Source: Taibaiella soli (lineage in GTDB: Bacteria; Bacteroidota; Bacteroidia; Chitinophagales; Chitinophagaceae). From it: DNA of 64,000 nt. A program made the translations under genes and the position numbers. The stretch spans positions 62,001 to 126,000 of the forward strand of contig NZ_QKTW01000014.1 in assembly GCF_003236175.1 (NCBI RefSeq), read 5' to 3'. Below, one piece after another: positions 34,979 through 44,200 of this stretch; positions within the stretch are counted from its first letter, which is position 1; each line of letters opens with the position of its first letter. Under the pieces are notes generated by a model that ran no database searches, had not been told where the DNA came from, and saw only the letters and a program-made list of their open reading frames with translations.

Positions 34979-35716
34979 ATGAACCTTTTGCCGAAATATT
35001 GTTTTTTATTTTTTAGCTTTTTTGCGGTCGCGAAAAATGTAGTCGCGCAAAATGTATTTTTCAGTGCGGAACTCGGTGGTGGGCTGGCCTATGTGACAAA
35101 AAAAGATTTGCCGAATACAGATTATAAACCACGCCTGACGCCCAATTGCTCGGTTTCGATTCTTGTTCCCGTTTCTAAAAAGATAATGCTTGAAAGTGGG
35201 TTGGAGTACGCAGAGAAAGGATTCAATTCAAACTCATTTGCTGCAGATCCCGATAACCCCGAATATATCAGCCGTTTCATTGGAACTGCAAAGCGCAGTT
35301 ACTTAAATATCCCGTTAGTGGTGTCCTGTCAGATATGGCATACTGCAAAACATCAGATGTTTGCCGGCGCGGGAATGAATTTTGGTTTCTTGCTGAATGC
35401 TTCTGTTGAAGGCTCCTGGGAAAATTATAGAGAAGGACTCTTTCTTGGAGCCAGCGAAATGCAATATTCAGAACGCATAGGCCTCATGCAGTCTTACGAT
35501 AAGAATGGGTATGACAAAATCGACTTGTACCTTTTTGATGCGGGATTGAAATTGCAGGTACGATACGTCTACAATAATCGCTATACCGTCCGGTTATTTC
35601 ATCAGCTAGGACTTACTGATCCATCAGCGACCACCCTTAGTGGGAGTGCTGGAAAAATTCACCAGCAATATACTGGTGTTTCCATAGGCGTTGTTTTCCC
35701 CCGGTTTAAAAATTAA
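34979..35716 (+). CDS. Outer-membrane beta-barrel protein (PorT-like)
   Basis: 245 residues from the ATG at 34979. A signal peptide (MNLLPKYCFLFFSFFAVAKNVVAQ) is followed by alternating strands such as VFFSAELGGGLAYV, LESGLEYAEKGF, SYLNIPLVVSCQIW and HQMFAGAGMNFGFLL. This is the eight-stranded outer-membrane barrel pattern (OMP_b-brl_2) common in Bacteroidota; PorT of type IX secretion is one member, but there is no specific evidence for that role. Its last 11 bases overlap the convergent PNPOx-like gene. Confidence 0.75.
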   Translation: MNLLPKYCFLFFSFFAVAKNVVAQNVFFSAELGGGLAYVTKKDLPNTDYKPRLTPNCSVSILVPVSKKIMLESGLEYAEKGFNSNSFAADPDNPEYISRFIGTAKRSYLNIPLVVSCQIWHTAKHQMFAGAGMNFGFLLNASVEGSWENYREGLFLGASEMQYSERIGLMQSYDKNGYDKIDLYLFDAGLKLQVRYVYNNRYTVRLFHQLGLTDPSATTLSGSAGKIHQQYTGVSIGVVFPRFKN

Positions 35717-36122
35717 ATTCTACAATCAATGGTGAAGGGTGATTAAAGTCTGAGAACCGGATCCACTTTGGCGTTACCGTGAAATATGCAATGTGCTCCC
35801 ATTCGGTTCGTCCAATGCCATCGGGAAAAGTGCGCAGGTAAATTTCCTGATAAGGTTTTAATTCATCGCCAGTAAGCAATCGTGCTTCTCCTTCGTATTG
35901 TACGGTTTGCTCGCCATCCCAGCCAATTACAGCTGCAAGCGCGGGGTTGCGTACGAGGTTGTCATATTTCCGTGTATCCGAAGTAGTATCGAAAATAAGC
36001 TCCAGATTTTCTGTAATGGCTACGCCCACTAATGCGGATTGGGGCATATGATGTTTTGCAACTGAAGAAATCACTGCGTGGTGATGTTCTGATAAGAATT
36101 CATACAAAGCGGCGACGGTCAT
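35706..36122 (-). CDS. Pyridoxamine 5'-phosphate oxidase-like flavin-binding protein
   Basis: 138 residues from the ATG at 36122 (MTVAALYEFLSEHHHAVISSV), where the family N-terminus begins. The split-barrel segments AVISSVAKHHMPQSALVGVA, LELIFDTTSDTRKYDNLVRNPALAAVIGWDG and TPKWIRFSDF match the PNPOx-like/FMN-binding group. True PdxH is longer, so this is more likely a general flavin- or F420-type oxidoreductase or stress protein. It overlaps the barrel gene tail to tail by 11 bp. Confidence 0.8.
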   Translation of the reverse strand: MTVAALYEFLSEHHHAVISSVAKHHMPQSALVGVAITENLELIFDTTSDTRKYDNLVRNPALAAVIGWDGEQTVQYEGEARLLTGDELKPYQEIYLRTFPDGIGRTEWEHIAYFTVTPKWIRFSDFNHPSPLIVEFNF

Positions 36123-36181
36123 GGCTTTTAATTTTACAATGAGAGAATGTCTCACAAATTTACAGCTTCGCAACTTTGCAT

Positions 36182-36215
36182 AAAAAAGCGCCCCAACAGA
36201 CTGTTGGGGCGCTTT
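36182..36215 (-). terminator. hscA terminator
   Basis: On the minus strand AAAGCGCCCCAACAG and CTGTTGGGGCGCTTT pair over 15 bp with a 1-nt nominal loop, followed by TTTT. Confidence 0.9.
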
Positions 36216-36223
36216 CTTATGTG

Positions 36224-38083
36224 TTAGATTATTTTTTTGCCTTTCATCGCATCTTTCAATGCAGCATCCATTACACGTTCTGCAAATGGACGACTCACAT
36301 CATTGAGCAATTCCATTTCCTTCTGGATGAGGTCTTTATCTTTTGCATCAATGGCATTGCGCAGCAGCTGCATATGTTTTTCCGTAACCGCCAATTCATC
36401 GTCGTTGAGAAATTCGCGCTGCTTTAAGATGAATTTTTCCGTTGTTTCCAGCATTTGCTGTGCTTCTGTAGCAGCTTCTACCAGAGCACGCGTTTTGATG
36501 TCTTCCTTAGCATTCGTCAGCGAATCCAGCAGCATTCTTTCTACTTCTTCGTCAGTAAGTCCATATTGCGGTTTTACTTCAATACTTTGGGCTGTACCGC
36601 TGCGAAGTTCTGTAGCGCTTACTTTCAGGATACCATCCGCATCGATCATAAAGGTTACTTCTACTTTCGGCAACCCGGCCGGCATTGCGGGAATTCCGGT
36701 GAGGTTAAATTCTGCGAGTTTGCGGTTGTCGGCAACCATATCACGTTCACCTTGATAAACAGAAATACGCATACCGCTTTGTCCGTCTTTCTGCGTCGTG
36801 TATTGACGACCGGCACGATTCGGAATTTTAGAATTGCGTGGGATCAACACATCCATGAGTCCGCCCATTGTTTCAATACCGAGGCTTAATGGCGTTACAT
36901 CCAGGAGCAGCATTTCTGTATTGTTGCCCGCCAGAATATCTGCCTGTACTGCCGCGCCGAGCGCAACTACTTCGTCAGGATTCAGTTCGTCATGAACTTC
37001 TTTGCCGAAGAAATCACGGATGGCTTGTTTGACCAAAGGTACGCGGGTAGATCCGCCAACCATCACCACTGCATCAATGTTGGCAGGGGTGAGGTTTGCG
37101 TCGTTCAACGCATTCCTGCAGCTTTCCAGTGTACGGTTAATCAACGGTTGAATAAGTTCGTTGAATTGTGTCCGTGTTACGGTTGCTGTCTTGCCGTTAA
37201 TTTCACCTGAGAAATCTTCGTTGCTGCTTAAGTGTTTTTTCGCTGCTTCTGCAGTCAGACGTAATTGTTGCGACAGTGATTTATCAGTCGCCAATTGTTC
37301 GTCGGAAATATTCAGCTGTTGTTGGAAATATTGCACCAGTGCGCGGTCCATATCGTCACCGCCAAGGTATGTATCGCCGTGTGTAGACAATACTTCGAAA
37401 ATACCATTGCTGATATGTAAGACAGAGATATCAAATGTACCTCCGCCGAGATCATAAACTGCAATTGTTTTTTCTTCGTCCGGTTTTACGCCCAATCCGT
37501 AAGCGAGGCTGGCAGCAGTTGGTTCGTTGACAATGCGCAGTACATCCAGACCTGCCAGACGGCCGGCATCACGTGTTGCTTGTCGCTGTGCATCGTTAAA
37601 ATAAGCCGGAACCGTAATTACAGCTTTAGTTACGGTTGTCTTGAGAATATGTTCGGCGCGGTGTTTCAGCTCTTTCAGAATATAAGATGAAAGCTCAATT
37701 GGTGAATAGAAACGGTCGCCTACCTGAATTTTTACTAGTGAATCGGTGTTGTCGTCAATAACTTTATAGGAGAAAAGACCGGCATGATCGCTTACATCTT
37801 TGTAAGACTTACCCATCAGTCGCTTTACAGAGTAAATGGTATTCTGTGGCTCGGCTACCAGCTTTTCACGAGCCGGGGCACCAACTGTAATATTGCCAAA
37901 AGAATCAAAGTATACAATAGACGGAACCAGCGTAAGGCCGTCAATTTCGCGTAGTGCGATTGGTTGTTTTGTGTCCTGACGCACAATCGCGATCAGACTA
38001 TTGGTAGTACCCAGATCAATACCTACAATCGTTTCTTCCTGTTGTAAACTTCCTGTTGCCAGGTTAATCCCTACTTTAGCCAT
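36224..38083 (-). CDS. hscA: HscA-type Hsp70 chaperone for Fe-S cluster assembly
   Basis: 619 residues with Hsp70 signatures: GIDLGTTNS (21-29), [31 protein letters not shown] and [12 protein letters not shown]. The N-terminal segment [28 protein letters not shown] and the total length, shorter than DnaK and without its acidic C-terminal tail, point to HscA. HscA works with HscB and the scaffold IscU to transfer Fe-S clusters. No isc genes are adjacent in this window. The promoter has TACCTTTG 19 nt before the ATG. Confidence 0.88.
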   Translation of the reverse strand: MAKVGINLATGSLQQEETIVGIDLGTTNSLIAIVRQDTKQPIALREIDGLTLVPSIVYFDSFGNITVGAPAREKLVAEPQNTIYSVKRLMGKSYKDVSDHAGLFSYKVIDDNTDSLVKIQVGDRFYSPIELSSYILKELKHRAEHILKTTVTKAVITVPAYFNDAQRQATRDAGRLAGLDVLRIVNEPTAASLAYGLGVKPDEEKTIAVYDLGGGTFDISVLHISNGIFEVLSTHGDTYLGGDDMDRALVQYFQQQLNISDEQLATDKSLSQQLRLTAEAAKKHLSSNEDFSGEINGKTATVTRTQFNELIQPLINRTLESCRNALNDANLTPANIDAVVMVGGSTRVPLVKQAIRDFFGKEVHDELNPDEVVALGAAVQADILAGNNTEMLLLDVTPLSLGIETMGGLMDVLIPRNSKIPNRAGRQYTTQKDGQSGMRISVYQGERDMVADNRKLAEFNLTGIPAMPAGLPKVEVTFMIDADGILKVSATELRSGTAQSIEVKPQYGLTDEEVERMLLDSLTNAKEDIKTRALVEAATEAQQMLETTEKFILKQREFLNDDELAVTEKHMQLLRNAIDAKDKDLIQKEMELLNDVSRPFAERVMDAALKDAMKGKKII

Positions 38084-38102
38084 GTTCAGTCAAAATTGAC
38101 CG

Positions 38103-38110
38103 CAAAGGTA
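38103..38110 (-). promoter_or_regulatory. -7 box of hscA
   Basis: Minus-strand TACCTTTG, followed by CGG. The upstream -33 region falls in word-like repeats (TTTTCAATTGTCAATTG), so the repeat abuts or supplies the -33 element. Confidence 0.65.
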
Positions 38111-38290
38111 CTTACAATTGACAATTGAAAACGGACAATTGACAATTCATTGCATAAAGCCTAAGGCCCGAAGCAATTCGACAATTCGATAATGGTTCGG
38201 CACGCGTATTGTTTCCCGCAGAAACGCATAAGGAGCAAAGACGCTGGGATTCACAACTGACAACTGACCACGCATAATCAGCCATCAGCG
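38111..38290 (+). repeat. Word-like repeats with a TTTCCCGC element
   Basis: 38111-38150 consists of ACAATTGACAATTGA words. 38212-38243 (TTTCCCGCAGAAACGCATAA, then GGAGCAAAGACGC) is related, in inverted orientation, to 47045-47081. 38251-38270 has ACAACTGACAACTGACC. No gene is visible in this gap between hscA and the oxygenase. Confidence 0.65.
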
Positions 38291-38291
38291 A

Positions 38292-39095
38292 TTACCTCCG
38301 GTGTTTTGTCTTAGTGGTCTTATTGTCAAAAAACTTTGAAAGGAAGTTTTTAGCCATACCTTCTGCCTGAAATTTGAAACGCTTTACAGCACCGTCTTCA
38401 GGGCGGGCGTAAAATGTAGTGCGATGCACATAAGACTTATGATTTACCGGCATGGCAGAAAAATAATAATTGGAAATGCAGGCGCGAACACCGTCATACA
38501 AGATTTTTCCTACAGAGTGGATAGATTCTGTATGTGTTTCCATTACCGCGAGGCGGTTGAATTTTGAATGGATTTCGAGCCGTTCAGTCATTGGTTTATT
38601 CCATAGTTCCAGGTTGCCGCCTTGGTTTTCAGGCCATTCCGGACTGATATAATACAGCGTATTAATAACCCGGTATTTCTTGCCATCGCCATCATGTGAA
38701 TTATCGAGGTGCGGCATCAGGAAATCATCTTTCAGCATCATGGAAATGCCCGATCCATAAAGTGATTCATCCGCTTCAAGAGCTTCCAGTCCTGTTATTT
38801 CAGCTACAATATCGATCACTCTTTTATCCTGAAATGAAAATAAAATTGCCTTCATCAGTGGATTATAATCCTCCAGTTTAATACCTACCCGTTTGCGTTC
38901 CTTTTCGGTATTGCGGAGCATCAGCTTCCGGGGATCAGGAAGAGCGTCGAAACAGGCCTGAGCCCATTCTATAGGTAAAAGGTCGTCAATAAAAAAATGG
39001 CGTACCGGACCTGATTGTTCCCAGTATGCTTTAAGTGACTCCTTATGCTCTTGTAGTTTTTGAGCAATCGCCCCGCCAAATTGTTCCTGATTCAT
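38292..39095 (-). CDS. 2-oxoglutarate/Fe(II)-dependent oxygenase (prolyl-hydroxylase-like)
   Basis: 267 residues. The iron-binding facial triad is visible: His129-x-Asp131 in MPHLDNSH and His193 in SIHSVGKI. Arg204 in RACISNYYFS is suited to bind 2-oxoglutarate. NTLYYISPEWPENQGGNLELW is typical of the P4H-like double-stranded beta-helix. The substrate is unknown. Such proteins in surface-glycan loci often hydroxylate sugars or peptides, but there is no such context here. Upstream and downstream gaps contain repeats. Confidence 0.85.
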   Translation of the reverse strand: MNQEQFGGAIAQKLQEHKESLKAYWEQSGPVRHFFIDDLLPIEWAQACFDALPDPRKLMLRNTEKERKRVGIKLEDYNPLMKAILFSFQDKRVIDIVAEITGLEALEADESLYGSGISMMLKDDFLMPHLDNSHDGDGKKYRVINTLYYISPEWPENQGGNLELWNKPMTERLEIHSKFNRLAVMETHTESIHSVGKILYDGVRACISNYYFSAMPVNHKSYVHRTTFYARPEDGAVKRFKFQAEGMAKNFLSKFFDNKTTKTKHRR

Positions 39096-39211
39096 GTACT
39101 GTTATTGCTCTTTAAAAATAGCTATTCCTTTGGAAGTGAAAATAAATTATATTATATTAAAACTGTTTTAAATTTATAATTCTGGTATTAGTTACACTCA
39201 AAACGATTTGT

Positions 39212-39730
39212 ATGAAAAGCACGATCAAGATTTTGCTCACAATGACGATGGTTTGGTTTGCGGTAATGACAAATGCACAACAACCCAAAACGGCACTGGA
39301 TCTTAATAACCGGTTGGCATCCATCACAGATTCTCTGTACAGCAAAGGTCAGGATTGGGGGAATAAGTTTGTGGAGACGACTAATACGAGGGACTTTGCA
39401 AGTCTGAAACCTTACCGGGAAAATATACAGCATTACATCGCGTCAGAATTGAAAGTTGTGAAAGGTATGAAGGATATTAATGGTTCTGAAAATCTGCGGA
39501 ACGTTATCATAGAGTTTCTTAATTACGAAAACAAAATGATCGATAACGGTTTTGTGCCGGTCGAAAAACTGCCCCAAACCGCGAGTGACGATGATGTAAA
39601 AAAAGTAATCAATGATCTTGCGGAAGCATCGAAAGATGAGGCTGACTTGTTAAAGAGAGTAAGTGAAGCGCAAGACAGTTATGCAAAGAAGAATGGCTTT
39701 ACGATAGAAGCACCGGCCGAAAGCCACTAG
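39212..39730 (+). CDS. Secreted helical protein of unknown function
   Basis: 172 residues with a signal peptide (1-23, TNAQQ). The mature protein is helical and charged: LNNRLASITDSLYSKGQDWGNKF, then SLKPYRENIQHYIASELKVVKGM and LRNVIIEFLNYENKMI. It resembles the LIC11966-type surface proteins from memory, without certainty. The gene at 39879 encodes a distant relative with the same spacing of helical segments. Confidence 0.75.
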   Translation: MKSTIKILLTMTMVWFAVMTNAQQPKTALDLNNRLASITDSLYSKGQDWGNKFVETTNTRDFASLKPYRENIQHYIASELKVVKGMKDINGSENLRNVIIEFLNYENKMIDNGFVPVEKLPQTASDDDVKKVINDLAEASKDEADLLKRVSEAQDSYAKKNGFTIEAPAESH

Positions 39731-39878
39731 CAGCGCTTGTTAATCGTGTATGAGGTTGTTGGTTTTAAAAGTCTGCAGGGCTGGTAGAATAACTCAAGAA
39801 TTCAGCGACCGGAAAAATCAGCGATCTAAAACTTTGGCCTCAAATTTGAAATAGTCGGTGTAAAAACGCCACTGACTA

Positions 39879-40316
39879 ATGAAAGTATTTTTTATCTGCT
39901 TTTCTATTTATTGTACTTGTTGTTTTCTTTCTTGCCGTTCCGGACAAGTGAATGATGGCGAGCTGCTGGCGATTCAGGACAGTATTGCTATTAAAGTAAG
40001 TAATTGGACAAAGCTTGCGGAGAATGGCAGATTCAAGGAATTGAGCGAGACGCGGCAGGACCTGGAACGCTTTGTAGATCTGAGTTTGCCGAAGGTTCAG
40101 CGTTTGCATGGAAAAGAATTACAGCAACAGGTGTTGCATCATTTGGAATACCTGCAGGCAGCTTCTCCCGATATATTGAAGCCATTTGAGCAACTCACAC
40201 ATAATTCCGATAACAAAGAGATATCAAGCCTCGCGGATAAGATCAATAATTTCAGCAAGGAGGAAGAGCGCATCAATGTAAGGATGGATCATATCCGAAT
40301 TAAACTGCTTCGCTAA
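39879..40316 (+). CDS. Small lipoprotein, distant paralogue of the upstream gene
   Basis: 145 residues with a lipoprotein signal (lipobox FLSC, Cys19). LLAIQDSIAIKVSNWTKLAENG, LSETRQDLERFVDLSLPKVQRL and QQVLHHLEYLQ parallel the segments of the gene at 39212. Helical, no catalytic motif. Its stop codon is 9 bp before a consensus sigma-54 promoter. Confidence 0.75.
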   Translation: MKVFFICFSIYCTCCFLSCRSGQVNDGELLAIQDSIAIKVSNWTKLAENGRFKELSETRQDLERFVDLSLPKVQRLHGKELQQQVLHHLEYLQAASPDILKPFEQLTHNSDNKEISSLADKINNFSKEEERINVRMDHIRIKLLR

Positions 40317-40324
40317 ACAAAATT

Positions 40325-40340
40325 GGCACGGGATTTGCTA
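40325..40340 (+). promoter_or_regulatory. Consensus sigma-54 promoter
   Basis: TGGCACGGGATTTGCT matches the sigma-54 (RpoN) consensus TGGCACG-N4-TTGCW at every fixed position, with GG and GC exactly 12 nt apart. Transcription should start near 40350. It is the only such site I found. An enhancer-binding activator site was not identified. Confidence 0.8.
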
Positions 40341-40349
40341 CGCTATATC

Positions 40350-40475
40350 AATAGAGGAAATTAAAAACTGCTACGATTGATTGTCGATTAGATTGTTTAA
40401 AGCTGTTTCGAAAAGGTAGATTGATTTGTTTTAGGTTTAGCCCGTACGGTGCCTCTCCGCTACGGGCTTTTTTTG
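40350..40475 (+). ncRNA. Probable sigma-54-dependent small RNA
   Basis: About 125 nt lie between the sigma-54 promoter and a strong terminator (AGCCCGTA at 40439-40446 with TACGGGCT at 40461-40468, inner CGG/CCG pairs, then seven T). The stretch contains no ATG frame. A non-coding RNA is therefore the simplest reading. It may act under nitrogen limitation or another RpoN-controlled state, but this is inference from the promoter type alone. Confidence 0.6.
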
Positions 40476-40680
40476 TAAGTATTGCAGATTGCTTGAAGGG
40501 TGGGCTTGATGATTTTTAAAAATAATATTAATAGGATACGGGAAAAATTATGGGATACTGCTGTTGTTACTCACCCTGTATTATTCGCGGAGAAAAACAG
40601 TTAAAGTTGGATCCGAATAAAAAGTAGATAATTAGTCTTTAAATAAACATCGCGGAAATGCCGCGAAATAAAATTTTTGT
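40476..40680 (+). other. Upstream region and leader of the DUF5684 gene
   Basis: No gene is visible. It is AT-rich around 40515-40560. A small hairpin (CGCGG, loop AAATG, CCGCG at 40651-40665) lies just before the ATG at 40681, within the presumed leader. Confidence 0.4.
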
Positions 40681-41088
40681 ATGATTGCTTTAATAGTGCT
40701 CGCAGTGCTTTTCTACCTAAGCCTGACTATTCTGATGATTGTTTCACAATGGAAAATTTATCAGAAAGCCGGTTTTGAAGGTTGGGAATGTATCATTCCC
40801 TTCTACAATCTCTACATCCTTACAAAGATTATCGGGAAGCCCAGCTGGTGGATGCTATTGATTTTTATTCCTATTGCAAACATTGTTTTCATAGTTTGGA
40901 TGGTCAATCTTTTATCAAAGAGTTTCGGAAAATCAGAGGGATTTACGGTAGGCCTGATCTTTCTCGGTTTTGTTTTTTATCCGATACTCGCTTTTGGTGA
41001 TGCAACGTATATAGGTCCCGGAGGCTATAGCGGCAGGAGCATCGTAGATGAATTAAACAGCGGATTGGATGATCTTGAAAAATCCTAA
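40681..41088 (+). CDS. DUF5684 family membrane protein
   Basis: 135 residues with three or four membrane helices. KIYQKAGFEGWECIIPFYNLYILTKIIGKPSWWMLL, then IANIVFIVWMVNLLSKSFGKSEGFTVGL and FVFYPILAFGDATYIGP are the DUF5684 signature, sometimes annotated as signal-peptidase-I-like although no catalytic Ser/Lys pair is present. Function unknown. It follows the sigma-54 RNA but is separated from it by a terminator. Confidence 0.8.
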   Translation: MIALIVLAVLFYLSLTILMIVSQWKIYQKAGFEGWECIIPFYNLYILTKIIGKPSWWMLLIFIPIANIVFIVWMVNLLSKSFGKSEGFTVGLIFLGFVFYPILAFGDATYIGPGGYSGRSIVDELNSGLDDLEKS

Positions 41089-41120
41089 AGCGTAGCAATA
41101 GACGATTATTTTTGAATTTT

Positions 41121-41156
41121 AAGCCCGCAGGTAAACATCGCTGCGGGCTTTTTTGT
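41121..41156 (+). terminator. Terminator of the DUF5684 gene
   Basis: AAGCCCGCAG (41121-41130) pairs with CTGCGGGCTT (41141-41150), loop of 10 nt, then TTTT. Confidence 0.9.
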
Positions 41157-41277
41157 GCATATAACGTGCATAAGTAGAAAGTGTTTTCTTGTTTTTTAAC
41201 CGTATTTTTTAGAGTAGCAGTATATATTATTAGTGTTTGTTTTCACTTATTTTTGAAGTCTTACAAATCCTTGTGCT

Positions 41278-44200
41278 TTGCGGTTAAAATCGTTGGAAAT
41301 AAAAGGCTTTAAATCTTTTGCTGACAAGACCCATGTGGTGCTTGATAATCCGATTACCGGTATCGTAGGGCCGAACGGCTGTGGTAAATCGAATATCATA
41401 GACGCTATCCGCTGGGTAATTGGCGAGCATAAGATCAAGGCACTGCGCTCAGATAATCTTGAAGATCTCATCTTCAATGGCTCGCGTTCGCGTAATGCGT
41501 CGGGCATGGCCGAGGTATCGCTCACTTTTGAAAACACCAGAAATCTGCTTCCTACCGAATTTACAACGGTGACAATCACCCGTAAATTTTATAAAAGCGG
41601 AGAAAGTGAATACCGGTTGAATGATGTGACCTGCCGCCTGAAAGACATTCACAATCTTTTCCTTGATACCGGCGTATCCAATGATTCCTATGCAATCATC
41701 GAACTGGGTATGGTGGATGATATAATCAAAGATAAAGACGGATCGCGGCGGCGCATGCTGGAGCAGGCCGCGGGTATTTCCATTTATAAAACAAGAAAGA
41801 AAGAAGCGAAGCAAAAACTGGAACTGACGGAACAGGACATTGCCCGCATCGAAGATCTTTTGTTTGAAATTGCAAACAATCTGCGCACGTTGGAAAATCA
41901 GGCGAAGAAAGCAGAGCGCTATTTTCAGATCAAAGAGGAATATAAAGAAATCAGCATTGAACTGGCAAAGGCTTCACTTGAAGATTTCAATGAACAATAT
42001 AAATCGCTTAATGAGCAACACGAGCATGAAGTAGACCGGAAGTTACAATTGGAAGCTATTGTAGCAACTGGTGAAGCGGCTATTGAACATGATAAAACTA
42101 GTCTGATTGGCCGGGAACAAGAGTTGAGCGGATTACAAAAGCAGTTTAACGAACTCGTCAACCGGATACGTCAGATAGAAGGCGATAAAAAACTTGCCGC
42201 TCAAAGACTCGATCATCTGAAAGAACGAGAAATAAATCTGAACGAATTTCTGGCCGGAGCGGGTACGCAACAGGAGCAGCTTGAAGAATCGATTTCGTTT
42301 GCCGACCGGCAGATTGGTGATGAAAATGATGCGTTACAAGAATTGAATGATCAATTGCAGACGCTGCGTGACATGGCTGACGAAAAGCGAGAAGCATTTG
42401 ATGCCGGGAAACTAGCGTTAGAAAATCTGCGTTCCGAACATCAGCAACGCCAGCGAACACAATTTGACGCAGAGAAAAAGGTAGCGGTAGCAGATACCTC
42501 TGTAATGAATTTGCAACGTGGCATGCATCAGATTCAGGAAGAAAAGGCACAGCGTAATGCACAGATTGCAACGCTCATAAATGAACGAACGGAAACGGAG
42601 GACGAACTACAGCATAAACAGGACGAACTGCAAGACCTGGTAACGAGCCAGGAGGAAATTAAGGCAAAGATCCTGCAGAACCAGCAACAATTAGAAAATC
42701 TGCGTGCACAACTGGTAGAAGAAAACCGGAAATTGGATGCCCGCCGAAACGAACATGATCTGTTGAAATCGTTGGTGGAAAGCCTGGAAGGATATCCGGA
42801 CAGCATCAAATTTTTAAAAAATAATGAAGACTGGCATGCAAATGCACAATTGCTTTCGGATGTTTTTGTAGTGCAGAATGAATATCGTACAGCGCTGGAA
42901 AACGTGCTGGATAGCTATCTCAATTATTACATCGTTGATAATATGCAAGAGGCAGTGCTTGCGGTGCGACTGCTGGACGAACATAAAAAAGGGAAAGCTC
43001 AGTTCTTTGTATTAAGCCATTTCAGTGGCTATGAGCCGCATACACACCCTGCGCCACAAGGAACTGTTCCCGCACTGAGTGTGATCTCGTTTGATGAAAA
43101 ATATAAAGATCTTGCGCAGCATATATTGGGCAATGTGTACATAACGGAAGATGATCCTTCTTTTCTCCCGTTAGAAAATGGGAACGTCATTGTGGCACGC
43201 TCCGGAAAAATGGTGCGTGGTAAATACACGCTGGGCGGTGGTTCCATTGGTTTGTTTGAAGGCAATAAAATTGGTCGTGCGAAGAATCTGGAACGCCTTG
43301 CCGAAGATATAGATCAATTGACCCAGACGACGACTCGACTTAAAACGCTCATCGAAGAAACACAAACAAGGATTACTGGTTTTAATGAAACACTGCATGA
43401 TCAGGCGATTGAGCAGACCAGGCAAGAAATCAACCGCCTGCAAAACCATATGGTCAATCTTGGTCATCGTGTGGAGAACTTCGAGCACTTGAATCAGACG
43501 GGTGATAAACGATTGCGTGATTTGCAGGATCAACTAGACCTTACACACGAAGATATCAGCGATGTGCGTCAGGAACTGGACGAGATAACGGAGCAACTGC
43601 AGTCACTGAAGCAACGTGAAACCAATGCACAGCATGAGTTTCAGGCAGTGGAGCAGGAGTTTAATATGGCGACGCAGCAGTACAATCAGCAAAACATACA
43701 GTATACACGTCAGCAGAGTAAGATTGAAAATCTAAAACAGGAATTAGGTTTTCGCCATAACCAACTTGCTGATTTAAAAAGGCAGATTGTAAGTAATCAG
43801 GAACAACTGCAGCAAACAACTGTTCAGCTTTCAGAAACAGAAGGCAAATTGCATGGCGGTGATACTGAGCTGTACGATTTATTGACGAAGAAAGAAAAAG
43901 ATGAAGCCGAACTGAATGAGAAAGATCGTTTGTTTTACGAATTCAGAAATTCGGTAACAGCGGCGGAAGGTCAACTCAATCAAAAGCGTCGTGAAAAAGA
44001 ACAGGCCGAAGTAATTCTGAACAGTATCAAAGACAAGCTCAATGATATGAAACTTCGTCTGACAGGTATGAAAGAACGTTTGAGCGTTGAGTTTAAGGTA
44101 AACCTAGACGATATTCTCGACGATCCGCGTATTACGCAAATGACCGTTGATGAGCTGGTCACAGAAGCCGAACGCATTAAAAAGCGACTGGAAAATATGG

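Noticed and set aside
40350-40475. Short leader of the DUF5684 gene rather than a separate RNA
   Set aside because: A strong intrinsic terminator and 205 bp separate it from the DUF5684 start; attenuation remains possible but there is no leader peptide or riboswitch-like structure.
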